Positions 40,031-49,264 of a DNA stretch of 64,000 nt are shown one piece after another. This DNA comes from a bacterium (GTDB lineage: Bacteria > Pseudomonadota > Gammaproteobacteria > Pseudomonadales > Moraxellaceae). The notes below the pieces were generated by a model, which was not told where the DNA came from, searched no databases, and was given only the letters and a program-made list of their open reading frames with translations. The stretch is taken from positions 1-64,000 of the forward strand of contig JAQSDB010000010.1 of NCBI GenBank assembly GCA_029945725.1. The letters are read 5' to 3'. Each line of letters opens with the position of its first letter. Within the stretch, counting starts at the first letter, position 1. A program made the position numbers and the translations under genes.

Positions 40031-41045
40031 CCGCTATCAGCCCCCCGTCACCGTGACGCCTGCCATGCTCTCGCTGGTTGCCGGTATCTGCGAGCGTATC
40101 GGGCGCTGGTCGGTGACCGGTGAAAACGTAATGTCGCCACAACTGCGTCGCGGCAACCGTATCCGTACCATTCAGGCTTCGCTGGCCATTGAAAACAATA
40201 CCCTGAGCGTGGAGCAGGTGACGGCGGTGCTGGAGGGCAAACGTGTGCTCGGGCTGCCACGCGAAATCCAGGAGGTGCGTAATGCTTTTGCAGCGTATGA
40301 GCAGTTACCGCTGTGGCGCGTGGCCTCGGTAAACGATCTGCTGGGCGCGCATGGTTTGCTGATGGCGGGGCTGGTGGATGAGGCCGGTACACTGCGCAGT
40401 GGCGGTGTCGGGATTTATCACGGTGACACGCTGGTGCATATGGCACCGCCGGCGAAGCAACTTGATCGCTTGCTGCATGATCTGCTGGCGTGGCTGGAAA
40501 GCACGCCATTGCATCCCCTGATCGCCAGTTGTGTTTTTCACTATGAATTTGAGTTCATCCATCCTTTTTCGGATGGTAATGGCCGCATGGGCCGTTTGTG
40601 GCAAACACTTGTTTTGAGCCAGTGGCAGCCTGCGCTGGCATGGTTGCCGGTGGAAACCGTGGTGCGCGACAGACAGGCGGCGTATTACGCGGCGCTGGCG
40701 GAGTCGGACAGGGTGGCGCAAGCAACGCCGTTTGTGGAATTTATGCTGGCGGCCTTGCTGGCTGCGATGGATGAGGCCGTCACCGACCAAGTAAGCGACC
40801 AAGTAAGCGACCAAGTAAAACGGCTGCTCAAGGCATTGGCCCCGAACGGGGCGGTGAAGGCAGAGGACTTGATGCTGAATCTTGGTTTGTCGCACCGGGC
40901 TACTTTCCGCAGCAATTATCTGAATCCTGCGTTGCAGGGCGGCTTGATCGAAATGACCCATCCGGACTCACCCCGGAGTCCGGTGCAAAAATACCGGCTG
41001 ACGAATAAAGGCAGAGCGCTGCTGACAAGGAAAAAGGCTTCATGA
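40023..41045 (+). CDS. Fic family AMP-transferase-like protein
   Basis: The 340-residue protein has the Fic motif [12 protein letters not shown] (His180 onward) and a class II inhibitory motif SLAIEN (53-58) at the N-terminus, so it should be self-inhibited until triggered. A Fic_N-type helical region (1-100) precedes the core. A C-terminal winged helix (about 270-335) follows the tandem [17 protein letters not shown]. Fic enzymes usually transfer AMP to hydroxyls of target proteins. The ATG of hsdR overlaps this stop (ATGA), tying Fic output to HsdR synthesis. Targets unknown; HsdR or DNA gyrase are only guesses. Confidence 0.9.
   Translation: MSSRYQPPVTVTPAMLSLVAGICERIGRWSVTGENVMSPQLRRGNRIRTIQASLAIENNTLSVEQVTAVLEGKRVLGLPREIQEVRNAFAAYEQLPLWRVASVNDLLGAHGLLMAGLVDEAGTLRSGGVGIYHGDTLVHMAPPAKQLDRLLHDLLAWLESTPLHPLIASCVFHYEFEFIHPFSDGNGRMGRLWQTLVLSQWQPALAWLPVETVVRDRQAAYYAALAESDRVAQATPFVEFMLAALLAAMDEAVTDQVSDQVSDQVKRLLKALAPNGAVKAEDLMLNLGLSHRATFRSNYLNPALQGGLIEMTHPDSPRSPVQKYRLTNKGRALLTRKKAS
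40785..40817 (+). repeat. 12-bp tandem repeat in fic
   Basis: Unit GACCAAGTAAGC occurs 2.75 times, coding DQVS repeats between the Fic core and the C-terminal winged helix. Being a multiple of three, changes in copy number would only alter linker length. Confidence 0.85.
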
Positions 41046-44000
41046 CCGAAGACCAACTGGAACAGGAAGTGCTGGGCTGGCTCGCCGAGGTTGGCTACAC
41101 CCGTGTTTATGGGCCGGATATTGCCGTGGATGGCGATGCGCCGGAGCGCCAGGATTATCGCCAGCCGGTGCTGGTGGAGCGCCTGCGCCGTGCCATCGCC
41201 CGCCTGAATCCCCTGATTCCGCTGGCCGCGCGCGAGGATGCACTGCAGCAGGTGCTGAACCTGGAAACGCCGGTGCTGCTGTCGGCCAATCGCCGTTTTC
41301 ATGCGCTGCTCAGCAATGGCGTGCCGGTGGCTTACCAGAAAGACGGTGAAACACGCGGTGATTTTGTGCGCCTGCTCGATGTTGTGGAGGCGGGCGCCAA
41401 TGAATGGCTGGCCATCAACCAGTTTTCCCTGAAGGGCGCCAAGCACACGCGCCGGCCCGACATCATCCTGTTTGTAAACGGTTTGCCGCTGGTGCTGCTG
41501 GAGCTGAAAAATCCGGCCGACGAGAAGGCGGATATCTGGAAAGCCTTCGACCAGATCGAAACCTACAAGGAACAGATTCCGGATGTGTTCCAGTACAACG
41601 AGGTGCTGGTGATTTCCGATGGCACCGAAGCGCGCATGGGCTCGCTGTCGGCCAATGCCGAGCGCTTTCAGGCCTGGCGCACCATCGACGGCCTTGTGCT
41701 TGATCCGCTGGGCCAGCATAACGAGCTGGAAACGCTGATTCGCGGTGCGCTGGCGCCAGCGGCGTTGCTCGATTTCATCCGCTTTTTTGTACTGTTTGAA
41801 GACGACGGCACGCTGGTGAAGAAAATTGCCGGCTATCACCAGTTTCATGCGGTGCGCTCGGCCATTGCGCAGGTGGTCACGGCTTCGCGCCCCGGTGGCA
41901 ACCAGAAGGGCGGCGTGGTCTGGCACACGCAAGGCAGTGGCAAGAGCATCACCATGACCTGTTTTGCCGCGCGCGTGATGCGCGAGGCGGCCATGGAAAA
42001 CCCGACCATTGTGGTGATTACCGACCGCAATGATCTCGACGGCCAGTTGTTCGGCGTGTTTTCCCTGGCGCAGGATTTGTTGCGTGAGCAGCCGGTGCAG
42101 GCAGAAACGCGGCAGGATTTGCGTGCGCGCCTGAGCAACCGTCCCTCCGGTGGCATTGTCTTTGCCACCATCCAGAAATTCATGCCGGGCGCCGATGAGG
42201 ATGTGTTCCCGGTGCTGTCGGATCGTCACAACATTGTGGTGATTGCGGATGAAGCCCACCGCACCCAGTACGGTTTTGGTGCCACGCTGAAAGACATCAA
42301 GAATCCCGCTTCTGAAAAAAATGCTTCAGCCGGTGAAGTGCGTGATGTCTCGGCCCGTTATCAGGTGGGGTATGCCCAGCACCTGCGCGATGCCCTGCCC
42401 AATGCCACTTTCGTGGCGTTTACCGGCACGCCGGTATCAGGCGAAGACCGCGACACGCGCACCGTTTTTGGTGATTACATTCATGTCTACGACATGCAGC
42501 AGGCGAAAGAAGATGGCGCCACGGTGGCCATTTATTACGAATCGCGCCTTGCCAAACTGTCACTGAATGCCGAAGAGCTGCCGCATATTGATGAGGAAGT
42601 GGACGAGCTGGCAGAGGAAGACGAGGCGGATGAACAATCGCGCCTGAAAAGCCGCTGGGCCGCGCTGGAGAAAATCGTGGGTGCCGAGCCGCGCATCCTG
42701 CAGGTGGCCGGCGACATCGTTCAGCATTTTGAAACACGCAACAACGCACAAGCCGGCAAGGCCATGATTGTCGGCATGAGTCGCGACATCTGCGTGCATC
42801 TCTACGATGCCATCGTGGCCCTGCGCCCGGACTGGCACGATGAAGACCCGGCCAAAGGCGCCATCAAGGTCGTGATGACGGGTTCCGCCAGCGACAAGGC
42901 CTTGCTGCGCCCGCATATCTACCCGAAGCAGACGCGCAAGGATCTGGAAAAACGCTTCAAGGATGAACATGATCCGCTGCAGCTCGTGATCGTGCGCGAC
43001 ATGTGGCTGACCGGTTTTGATGCGCCCTGTGTGCATACGCTGTACGTGGACAAGCCCATGAAGGGCCACAACCTGATGCAGGCGATTGCGCGGGTGAACC
43101 GCGTTTTCAAGGGCAAGAAAGGCGGGCTGGTGGTGGATTACATCGGTATCGCCAATGATCTGAAACAGGCGCTGAAGGAATACACCGCCAGCAAGGGGCG
43201 CGGCCAGCCTACCGTGGATTTGCATGAAGCCTGGGCCGTGCTGGAAGAAAAGCTCGATGTGCTGCGCGGCATCCTGCACGGTTTTGATTACAGCGGTTTT
43301 CTCACCGGCGGCCACAAGACGCTGGCGCAGGCTGCCAACTTCATTCTGGGCGTGGATGACGGCAAGAAACGCTTTGCCGATCACGCGGTAGCCATGAACA
43401 AGGCCTACAGTCTGTGCTGCACTCTCGATGAAGCCAGGGCGGTGCGTGAGGAAGTGGCTTTTTTATACGCGATTAAAGTCATTCTCACCAAGCGCGACAT
43501 CAGTACCAAAAAGCGGACCAATGAAGAACGCGAGCTGGCTATCCGCCAGATCATCAACTCGGCCGTGGTCAGTGAAGACGTGGTCGACATCTTTGATGCG
43601 GTGGGTCTGGAAAAACCCAATATCGGTATTCTTGATGAAGGCTTCCTCAATGAGGTACGCAATCTGCCGGAGCGCAATCTGGCCGTTGAGTTGCTGGAGC
43701 GCCTGCTCGCGGGCGAGGTCAAAACCCGCTTTGCCAGCAATGTGGTGCAGGAGAAAAAGTTTTCCGAGCTGCTGACCAGCGTGATGACCCGTTACCAGAA
43801 CCGCTCCATCGAAACGGCACAGGTGATGGAAGAACTGTGTGCAATGGCGAAGAAGTTCAAGGAAGCGGCCGAGCGCGGCGAAACACTCGGCCTGAATGAC
43901 GACGAGCTGGCCTTTTACGATGCGCTGGCCAATAACGAGGCTTCTGTCAAAGAGCTGGGCGACGAGACCCTGAAAAAGATCGCCCACGAACTGACCGAGA

Positions 44001-44173
44001 GCCTGCGCAAGAATGTCACGGTGGACTGGTCGGTGCGTGATGGTGTCCGCGCCAGGCTGCGTCTTCTGGTTAAACGCATCCTGCGCAAATACAAATACCC
44101 GCCGGATAAACAGGACGCCGCGGCTGAAATGGTGTTGCAGCAGGCCGAAGCACTTTGCGAGGCATGGGCCTAG
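41042..44173 (+). CDS. hsdR: Type I restriction endonuclease/translocase subunit
   Basis: This 1,043-residue HsdR has a PD-(D/E)XK nuclease domain with VLLELKNP (Glu154, Lys156), then an SF2 motor: Walker A QGSGKS (298-302), [18 protein letters not shown] (403-406) followed by [18 protein letters not shown], and motif VI region [16 protein letters not shown]. The C-terminal helical part (about 780-1043) binds the methyltransferase core. It cuts unmodified foreign DNA after translocation. All core motifs are intact. It starts inside the fic stop codon, so its translation depends on fic; hsdM and hsdS lie 3.7 kb upstream. Confidence 0.95.
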   Translation: MTEDQLEQEVLGWLAEVGYTRVYGPDIAVDGDAPERQDYRQPVLVERLRRAIARLNPLIPLAAREDALQQVLNLETPVLLSANRRFHALLSNGVPVAYQKDGETRGDFVRLLDVVEAGANEWLAINQFSLKGAKHTRRPDIILFVNGLPLVLLELKNPADEKADIWKAFDQIETYKEQIPDVFQYNEVLVISDGTEARMGSLSANAERFQAWRTIDGLVLDPLGQHNELETLIRGALAPAALLDFIRFFVLFEDDGTLVKKIAGYHQFHAVRSAIAQVVTASRPGGNQKGGVVWHTQGSGKSITMTCFAARVMREAAMENPTIVVITDRNDLDGQLFGVFSLAQDLLREQPVQAETRQDLRARLSNRPSGGIVFATIQKFMPGADEDVFPVLSDRHNIVVIADEAHRTQYGFGATLKDIKNPASEKNASAGEVRDVSARYQVGYAQHLRDALPNATFVAFTGTPVSGEDRDTRTVFGDYIHVYDMQQAKEDGATVAIYYESRLAKLSLNAEELPHIDEEVDELAEEDEADEQSRLKSRWAALEKIVGAEPRILQVAGDIVQHFETRNNAQAGKAMIVGMSRDICVHLYDAIVALRPDWHDEDPAKGAIKVVMTGSASDKALLRPHIYPKQTRKDLEKRFKDEHDPLQLVIVRDMWLTGFDAPCVHTLYVDKPMKGHNLMQAIARVNRVFKGKKGGLVVDYIGIANDLKQALKEYTASKGRGQPTVDLHEAWAVLEEKLDVLRGILHGFDYSGFLTGGHKTLAQAANFILGVDDGKKRFADHAVAMNKAYSLCCTLDEARAVREEVAFLYAIKVILTKRDISTKKRTNEERELAIRQIINSAVVSEDVVDIFDAVGLEKPNIGILDEGFLNEVRNLPERNLAVELLERLLAGEVKTRFASNVVQEKKFSELLTSVMTRYQNRSIETAQVMEELCAMAKKFKEAAERGETLGLNDDELAFYDALANNEASVKELGDETLKKIAHELTESLRKNVTVDWSVRDGVRARLRLLVKRILRKYKYPPDKQDAAAEMVLQQAEALCEAWA

Positions 44174-44193
44174 CGCCTGTTTTGCCGCAGGCA

Positions 44194-44258
44194 ATCGCGG
44201 GCATGGCCCACTCCTGCATGCATCACCGCCGCCGTAGGAGCGGGCCATGCCCGCGATC
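44194..44258. repeat. REP inverted pair after hsdR
   Basis: An inverted copy at 44194-44217 (CCCACTCCTGC variant) and a direct copy at 44234-44258. These are the last REPs in the window; none occurs in the type I secretion region beyond. Confidence 0.9.
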
Positions 44259-44322
44259 AAACGATGCATCGCCAGCGCGATTGCTGTTGTGATGCTGAAA
44301 TAATGACGGACACAGAAATACC

Positions 44323-44350
44323 AAAGCCCGCTTCAGGAAGCGGGCTTTTT
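44323..44350 (+). terminator. Rho-independent terminator after the hsd locus
   Basis: AGCCCGCTTC (44325-44334) and GAAGCGGGCT (44337-44346) form a 10-bp stem with a 2-base loop, then T5. AAA before the stem could extend it with the T tract. It separates the hsd operon from the second fic gene. Confidence 0.9.
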
Positions 44351-44427
44351 GTTTGGGATTTGGCTTCCGATCTGTACCGACGTCAGAGTGCACTTTGTGC
44401 AACTGCGGTGATTAAGGTATTTAAACG

Positions 44428-44442
44428 CCGCATATTATGCGG
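44428..44442. promoter_or_regulatory. Palindrome CCGCATA-T-TATGCGG before the second fic gene
   Basis: Perfect 7-bp arms lie 44 bp before the ATG. A weak promoter TTGTGC (44395-44400) / TATTTA (44418-44423, 17-bp spacing) would put the palindrome at about the transcription start, where a repressor would act. The Fic protein itself ends in a winged-helix-like region. Confidence 0.45.
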
Positions 44443-44485
44443 ATAATGGTTTGCGCGGGTGGGGAATGCAGGCCACAATCTCCGC

Positions 44486-45625
44486 ATGAACAGCAGTGAT
44501 TACACCTATATCTGGCAGGCCAGTGACTGGCCGAACTGGACCTACGATCTGGCCGCCCTGGCCGGGCCATTGGCCGGTGTTAGCCGTGCCCAGGGTTTGC
44601 TGCTTGGCCGGCTGGCCGATGTCGGCATGGCACTGCGCGATCAGGCCAGTCTGGCTGCGCTGACCGAGGATGTCCTCAAGACCAGCGAAATCGAGGGCGA
44701 GCGGCTGGATGTTGCTTCCGTCCGGTCCTCCATTGCCCGTCGTTTGGGGGTGGATATTGGTGCCTTGGCGCCAGTGGATCGTCATGTTGAAGGCGTGGTC
44801 GAGATGGTGCTGGATGCCACGGCGCATTGTGAGGCCGCGCTGACCCTGGACCGGTTGTTCAGCTGGCATGCAGCGTTGTTTCCCACCGGCTACAGCGGAC
44901 TCGCGCCAATTCGTGTGGGCGCCTTCCGGGATGACAAGAGCGGCCCCATGCAGGTGGTTTCCGGCCCCATCGGCCGTCAGCGGGTTCACTTCGAGGCACC
45001 ACCAGCGAAGCGCCTGAAGGGGGAGGTGGCGCGCTTTATGAAGTGGGTCAATGCCGGTGGCCCGGATCATCCGATCCTGAAGGCGGGCCTCGCGCACTTG
45101 TGGTTTGTCACCCTGCATCCCTTTGATGATGGTAATGGACGTATTGCCCGTGCCATCGGTGATCTGCTGCTGGCGCGCGCCGATGGCAGCCCTCAGCGCT
45201 TTTACAGCCTGTCTGCCCAGATTCAGCGTGAGCGGCGTGATTACTACAGCATTCTGGAGCGCAGCCAAAAAGGTGCTCTGGATGTGACGCCCTGGCTGGC
45301 ATGGTTTCTGGAGAATCTGGTGACAGCGGTCAACACCGCACAACACACTCTGGATGCCGTGCTGTCGAAAACACGTTTCTGGCAGCGCTGGGCCACCACA
45401 CCGTTGAACGAGCGGCAAGTGAAGCTGATTAATCGCTTGCTCGACGGCTTCGATGGAAAACTAACCAGCAGCAAGTGGGCGGCCATTGCCAGGTGTTCCC
45501 CGGACACCGCGCTGCGCGATATCAACGAGCTCCTGACCTATGGCGTGTTGCGCAAATCTGCAGCGGGCGGGCGCAGCACGAGTTACGAATTAAACGAAGC
45601 GGCGATGGGTCTTGATCGTGCCTAG
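44486..45625 (+). CDS. Fic family protein with DUF4172-like N-terminus
   Basis: The 379-residue protein starts at this ATG; a GTG nine codons earlier has no better site. Residues 1-90 (YIWQASDWPNWTYD, then LTEDVLKTSEIEGERLD) match DUF4172, containing the inhibitory motif TSEIEG (66-71). The Fic motif is HPFDDGNGRIAR (His211 onward), and GPIGRQRVHFEAP is the flap that holds the target. The C-terminus (about 320-370) is a winged helix. It is likely an autoinhibited AMP-transferase, perhaps with transcriptional function. It has its own promoter region and is separated from hsdR by a terminator. Confidence 0.9.
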   Translation: MNSSDYTYIWQASDWPNWTYDLAALAGPLAGVSRAQGLLLGRLADVGMALRDQASLAALTEDVLKTSEIEGERLDVASVRSSIARRLGVDIGALAPVDRHVEGVVEMVLDATAHCEAALTLDRLFSWHAALFPTGYSGLAPIRVGAFRDDKSGPMQVVSGPIGRQRVHFEAPPAKRLKGEVARFMKWVNAGGPDHPILKAGLAHLWFVTLHPFDDGNGRIARAIGDLLLARADGSPQRFYSLSAQIQRERRDYYSILERSQKGALDVTPWLAWFLENLVTAVNTAQHTLDAVLSKTRFWQRWATTPLNERQVKLINRLLDGFDGKLTSSKWAAIARCSPDTALRDINELLTYGVLRKSAAGGRSTSYELNEAAMGLDRA

Positions 45626-45751
45626 AAAGGCCGGACGATTTGATTTGTCATTGATTTGCCGGTTGCGCGAAGGCGCTCCCTGCTGATTGCGGTTTATACG
45701 GTATTGCCAACCCTGAGCGGCCCGTTGAGACTTCCCGCCTTATGTTTTTTT

Positions 45752-45773
45752 CCTTTGCCGTTTGCAAAGGAGG
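45752..45773 (+). promoter_or_regulatory. Hairpin that overlaps the ribosome site of the ABC exporter gene
   Basis: CCTTTGC (45752-45758) and GCAAAGG (45764-45770) pair perfectly around a 5-base loop. The right arm includes AAGG of the Shine-Dalgarno AAGGAGG (45767-45773), 9 bp before the ATG. A U-run lies upstream. Folding would hide the ribosome site, so translation of the secretion genes may be controlled by temperature, a protein or a small RNA. Confidence 0.55.
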
Positions 45774-45782
45774 CAGTCACGG

Positions 45783-47978
45783 ATGCCTGCCGACATGCCC
45801 GCTCATTGGGTAGTTCCTTATGTTTACTCAGGGAAGAGTGCCGTGCAGTTATCCAGTGAAAATACCTTGTGGCTCTTGGGCAGCCTGTGCAACCTGCACA
45901 AAATCCCCTTTGATGAGCGCCTCGTTCTGCAGTCTTTCCCGCCGCCGCATAATCTGGCCTCGTTTCGCCGGGCGGCAACATCACTGGGATTGAAGGTTGG
46001 CACGACCACCCTTAGTCCTGCTGTGCTCAAATCCTTGCCGGTGCCGGCGGTTGCCTTTCTGCGTATTCCCGCCAACGATGAGGCGGCCTCTGGTCACAAT
46101 GAAGGTGAGGCGCTGCAGCCGCCCAAGGGCCGCACTCCCGTCCTGTTGATCCGCTCTGATAATGATCGCGTCCTGTTTTTCAAGGCCGGCACCCAAGAGC
46201 CGCAAACCCTGCCTTTGGCCGATCTGAACCAATACTTTGAATCTGAAGCGCATCTGGTTGGCCGCGATACGGTGGCCGAGGCCGGCAATGTTGATGAGGA
46301 TGGCAATCCGCTGCCGGCCCACGCCGCGCAAGCGCAGCCCTTTGGCTTTCGCTGGTTCTTGCCCGAACTGCTCAAGCACAAAAACCTCTGGCGCGATGTC
46401 CTGCTGGCTTCGCTGGCCATTCAGGTGGTGGGGCTGGTTACGCCAATTTGCACCCAGATCATTATCGACAAGGTCGTGGTTCACCAAACCCACAGCACCT
46501 TGATTGTGGTTGGCGTAGCACTCGTCATGTTCATGCTTTTCACCTCGGTCATGACCTGGCTGCGCCAGTATCTGGTGCTGCACACCGGCAATCGTATTGA
46601 TGCGGTCCTGGGTTCACAGGTATTCCGGCACTTGCTGCGCCTGCCCATGCCGTATTTCGAGCAGCGAGCCACCGGCAATCTCGTGGCGCGTTTGCATGGC
46701 GTGGAATCCATTCGTGAATTTCTGACCGGTGCCGCTACTTCATTGATTCTCGACATGCCCTTCATGTTCATCTTTCTGGGCGTGATGTTTTATTACAGCT
46801 GGCAGCTCTCCCTCATTGCCCTCGGCCTGCTCAGCCTGATTGCCTTGCTGAGCGTTCTGGTCACGCCCCTGTTCCGGAATCGCCTCAATGACCAGTTCAA
46901 ATACGGTGCCCGCAACCAGGCGTTTATGACCGAATACTTAAGCGGCATGAGCACGGTTAAATCCCTGCAAATGGAGCCCATGCTGGAGCAGCGCTATGGT
47001 GATTATCTCGCCACTTATCTCGCCGCCGGTTTCCGCACCAAGCAGGTGGTCAATAGCTACAACGTGATTGCCAGTGCGCTTGAGCAGGTGATGACACTCA
47101 GTATCCTGATCGCCGGAGCCTTGTTGGTGATGCGAAACGACGGCTTCACCATCGGCATGCTGGTGGCCTTCCAGATGTTTGCCAGCCGCATGAGCCAGCC
47201 CATGATGCGGCTGGTGGGGCTCTGGCAGGAATTCCAGCAGGCCAGTCTTTCGGTGCGGCGTTTGGGCGATCTCATGAACATGCCTGCCGAACCGTATCAG
47301 CTTGTTCCCGCGCGCCAGCACAGCGGCCCGGCCACCATTACTTTTCAAGGTCTGGGTTTTCGTTACTCGGAGCATCATCCCTGGCTGTACCGCCGCCTTG
47401 ATCTCGTGCTGGAGCCCGGCAAAACCACGGTACTGATGGGCCCGAGTGGTTGCGGAAAAAGTACACTGGCCAAATTGCTGCAAGGTTTTTATCAGCCCGG
47501 CGAAGGCAATATCAAGATTGATGGCTGCGATATCCGCCATTTCAGCGCCAATGAATTGCGCAGCCAGCTCGGTGTGGTGCCGCAAGAAACCCTGCTGTTT
47601 TCAGGCAGCCTCTACGACAACCTTTTAGCCTCCAGCCCGCACGCCTCGTTCGACGACATTCGCCTTGCCTGCCAGCTCGCCGGCATTCACGACACCATTG
47701 AACAATTGCCCGATGGCTATCAAACCGTGGTCGGCGAGCAAGGCGTCGGGCTGTCCGGCGGCCAGCGCCAGCGCATTGCCATCGCCCGCGCCCTGCTTAA
47801 AAAACCGCGCATTCTGGTGTTTGATGAAGCCACTGCCAATCTGGATAAGGAAAGCGCCAGCATGATTGCGCAAACGGTGAATCGCCTGCGTGAGCGGGCC
47901 ACCATACTTTTTATTGCACATCAGTTGCCGGAAGGGCTGGTGAGTGATCACGTTAAAAAAATGGGAGCTGAAGCATGA
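45783..47978 (+). CDS. Type I secretion ABC exporter (HlyB/RtxB-like)
   Basis: The start at 45783 is set by AAGGAGG. The product has 731 residues. Residues 15-150 are a C39-like domain; where C39 peptidases have the catalytic Cys, this one reads SENTLWLLGSLC, so it is a non-cleaving substrate-docking domain as in RTX exporters. Membrane helices span about 180-450. The ATPase has Walker A GPSGCGKS (553-560), signature LSGGQ (657-661), Walker B ILVFDEATANLD and the His switch in FIAHQ. It moves C-terminally signalled proteins across both membranes with an adaptor and TolC. The next gene's ATG overlaps its stop. Confidence 0.93.
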   Translation: MPADMPAHWVVPYVYSGKSAVQLSSENTLWLLGSLCNLHKIPFDERLVLQSFPPPHNLASFRRAATSLGLKVGTTTLSPAVLKSLPVPAVAFLRIPANDEAASGHNEGEALQPPKGRTPVLLIRSDNDRVLFFKAGTQEPQTLPLADLNQYFESEAHLVGRDTVAEAGNVDEDGNPLPAHAAQAQPFGFRWFLPELLKHKNLWRDVLLASLAIQVVGLVTPICTQIIIDKVVVHQTHSTLIVVGVALVMFMLFTSVMTWLRQYLVLHTGNRIDAVLGSQVFRHLLRLPMPYFEQRATGNLVARLHGVESIREFLTGAATSLILDMPFMFIFLGVMFYYSWQLSLIALGLLSLIALLSVLVTPLFRNRLNDQFKYGARNQAFMTEYLSGMSTVKSLQMEPMLEQRYGDYLATYLAAGFRTKQVVNSYNVIASALEQVMTLSILIAGALLVMRNDGFTIGMLVAFQMFASRMSQPMMRLVGLWQEFQQASLSVRRLGDLMNMPAEPYQLVPARQHSGPATITFQGLGFRYSEHHPWLYRRLDLVLEPGKTTVLMGPSGCGKSTLAKLLQGFYQPGEGNIKIDGCDIRHFSANELRSQLGVVPQETLLFSGSLYDNLLASSPHASFDDIRLACQLAGIHDTIEQLPDGYQTVVGEQGVGLSGGQRQRIAIARALLKKPRILVFDEATANLDKESASMIAQTVNRLRERATILFIAHQLPEGLVSDHVKKMGAEA

Positions 47979-49243
47979 GTTTCATGAAACCAGAAATAGC
48001 GGAAGCCAATATTCTTGTAAAAGTAATTTCACGTTTTATCGTGGGGGTTGTGATGGTAGCGGTTATGACGGCAGAGGGGGGGTGCAGCAGGCTTGATAAG
48101 GTGGATATGGAAGACAAGCCTTTGGAAAATCCGCTGCCGATTAATACACGGCCGAGGATTCTGGCGATAGGCCAGGGATTTTCGGTAGGCGTCAAAAAAA
48201 ATGGCACGGTGTGGAGTTGGGGGGATAACTTTAATGGGGCATTGGGCCGCAAGCTCAGTGAGCCGGAGGAGGGTTACGAGCCAAGACAGGTGCCCGGCCT
48301 GAAGGATGCTGTTTCGGTAGTGGCGAGCGATTGCGTGTTGGTTCTAATGAAGGATGGAACCGTGTGGAGTTGGGGTGATAACTCGCATCGTCAGTTGGGT
48401 TATGACACAGAAAACAAGTTCTCTGATATCCCCCGACAAATCCCCGGATTAAGTGATGTGGTGGATATTTCGACGTTGGCTGGTACCAGTCAGGCCTTAA
48501 AAAAAGATGGAACGGTGTGGGGATGGGGATGGGGTGTAGGTGGCAAGCTCGGTAGCTCTGGTGAGTATGATAGAAATCCTGCTTTTCAAATAAACGGCTT
48601 GAATGATATTAGAAAAATACAAATTGGTTTTGGTAGCTCGTATGCAATTGATCATAAGGGGCAGCTTTGGTCATATGGTAATGACTTGAATAAACTGGGG
48701 CGAGACTCTTCTGATCGCCTAAAAAGTACTCCCGATATTGTCCAGCTTCCTGGTCGTGTAGTTGATATATCTGCTTTATCCAGTGCAGCGTATGCACTCC
48801 TAGAGAGTGGCGTAGTATGGAGCTGGGGGCGGAATGGCGGAGGACAATTGGGAGTAGGGGATAGGAGTGAGAAATTACAGAAATACCCGGGCAGGATTGA
48901 GGCTCTTTCTCGTATTGTTTATATCGCAAGCAGTGATGGCGGGGCAGTTGTTAATGATGCCGGCATAGTTGCCGTATGGGGAGTGTCTGCTGCTGCCCCA
49001 CCTCCACCAGCCCCATTCCCTCGGCATGATCTTAATTCGCCGCATGAAATTAAACATAAAATGGCGCTCCCAATTATCTATATAACCAGTGGTATGGCAG
49101 CTTATGCAGCGATTGATGCCAATGGTGATGTTTGGTACTGGGTTGATAATAGCAGAGGTCAGCGAGGCACCGGTTCAATTATGCAAAATCCAGATGCACT
49201 ATATTGGACGACTCCAGAAAAATCTAATTGGATATACAACTAA
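47975..49243 (+). CDS. RCC1-repeat protein, probably exported
   Basis: The 422-residue protein overlaps the exporter stop (ATGA) and has GGGAG upstream. Residues 18-36 form a signal-like hydrophobic segment ending AEGGCSR; the Cys could be lipidated, but -3 is Glu, so the lipobox is poor. Then come about six RCC1-type blades marked by GTVWSWGDN, GTVWGWG and VVWSWGRN, each about 50 residues. RCC1 propellers bind proteins. The gene sits between the exporter and the RTX gene and is less GC-rich than the fatty acid genes. It may scaffold or inhibit the RTX lipase; this is inferred from position. Confidence 0.82.
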   Translation: MSFMKPEIAEANILVKVISRFIVGVVMVAVMTAEGGCSRLDKVDMEDKPLENPLPINTRPRILAIGQGFSVGVKKNGTVWSWGDNFNGALGRKLSEPEEGYEPRQVPGLKDAVSVVASDCVLVLMKDGTVWSWGDNSHRQLGYDTENKFSDIPRQIPGLSDVVDISTLAGTSQALKKDGTVWGWGWGVGGKLGSSGEYDRNPAFQINGLNDIRKIQIGFGSSYAIDHKGQLWSYGNDLNKLGRDSSDRLKSTPDIVQLPGRVVDISALSSAAYALLESGVVWSWGRNGGGQLGVGDRSEKLQKYPGRIEALSRIVYIASSDGGAVVNDAGIVAVWGVSAAAPPPPAPFPRHDLNSPHEIKHKMALPIIYITSGMAAYAAIDANGDVWYWVDNSRGQRGTGSIMQNPDALYWTTPEKSNWIYN

Positions 49244-49264
49244 TTTTTTAATGAGTTAAAAATA

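Noticed and set aside
40916-42259. Minus-strand frame of 447 codons opposite hsdR and the fic end
   Set aside because: hsdR motifs (nuclease, Walker A, DEAH) run across it in the other strand; the shadow has no start site or domain.
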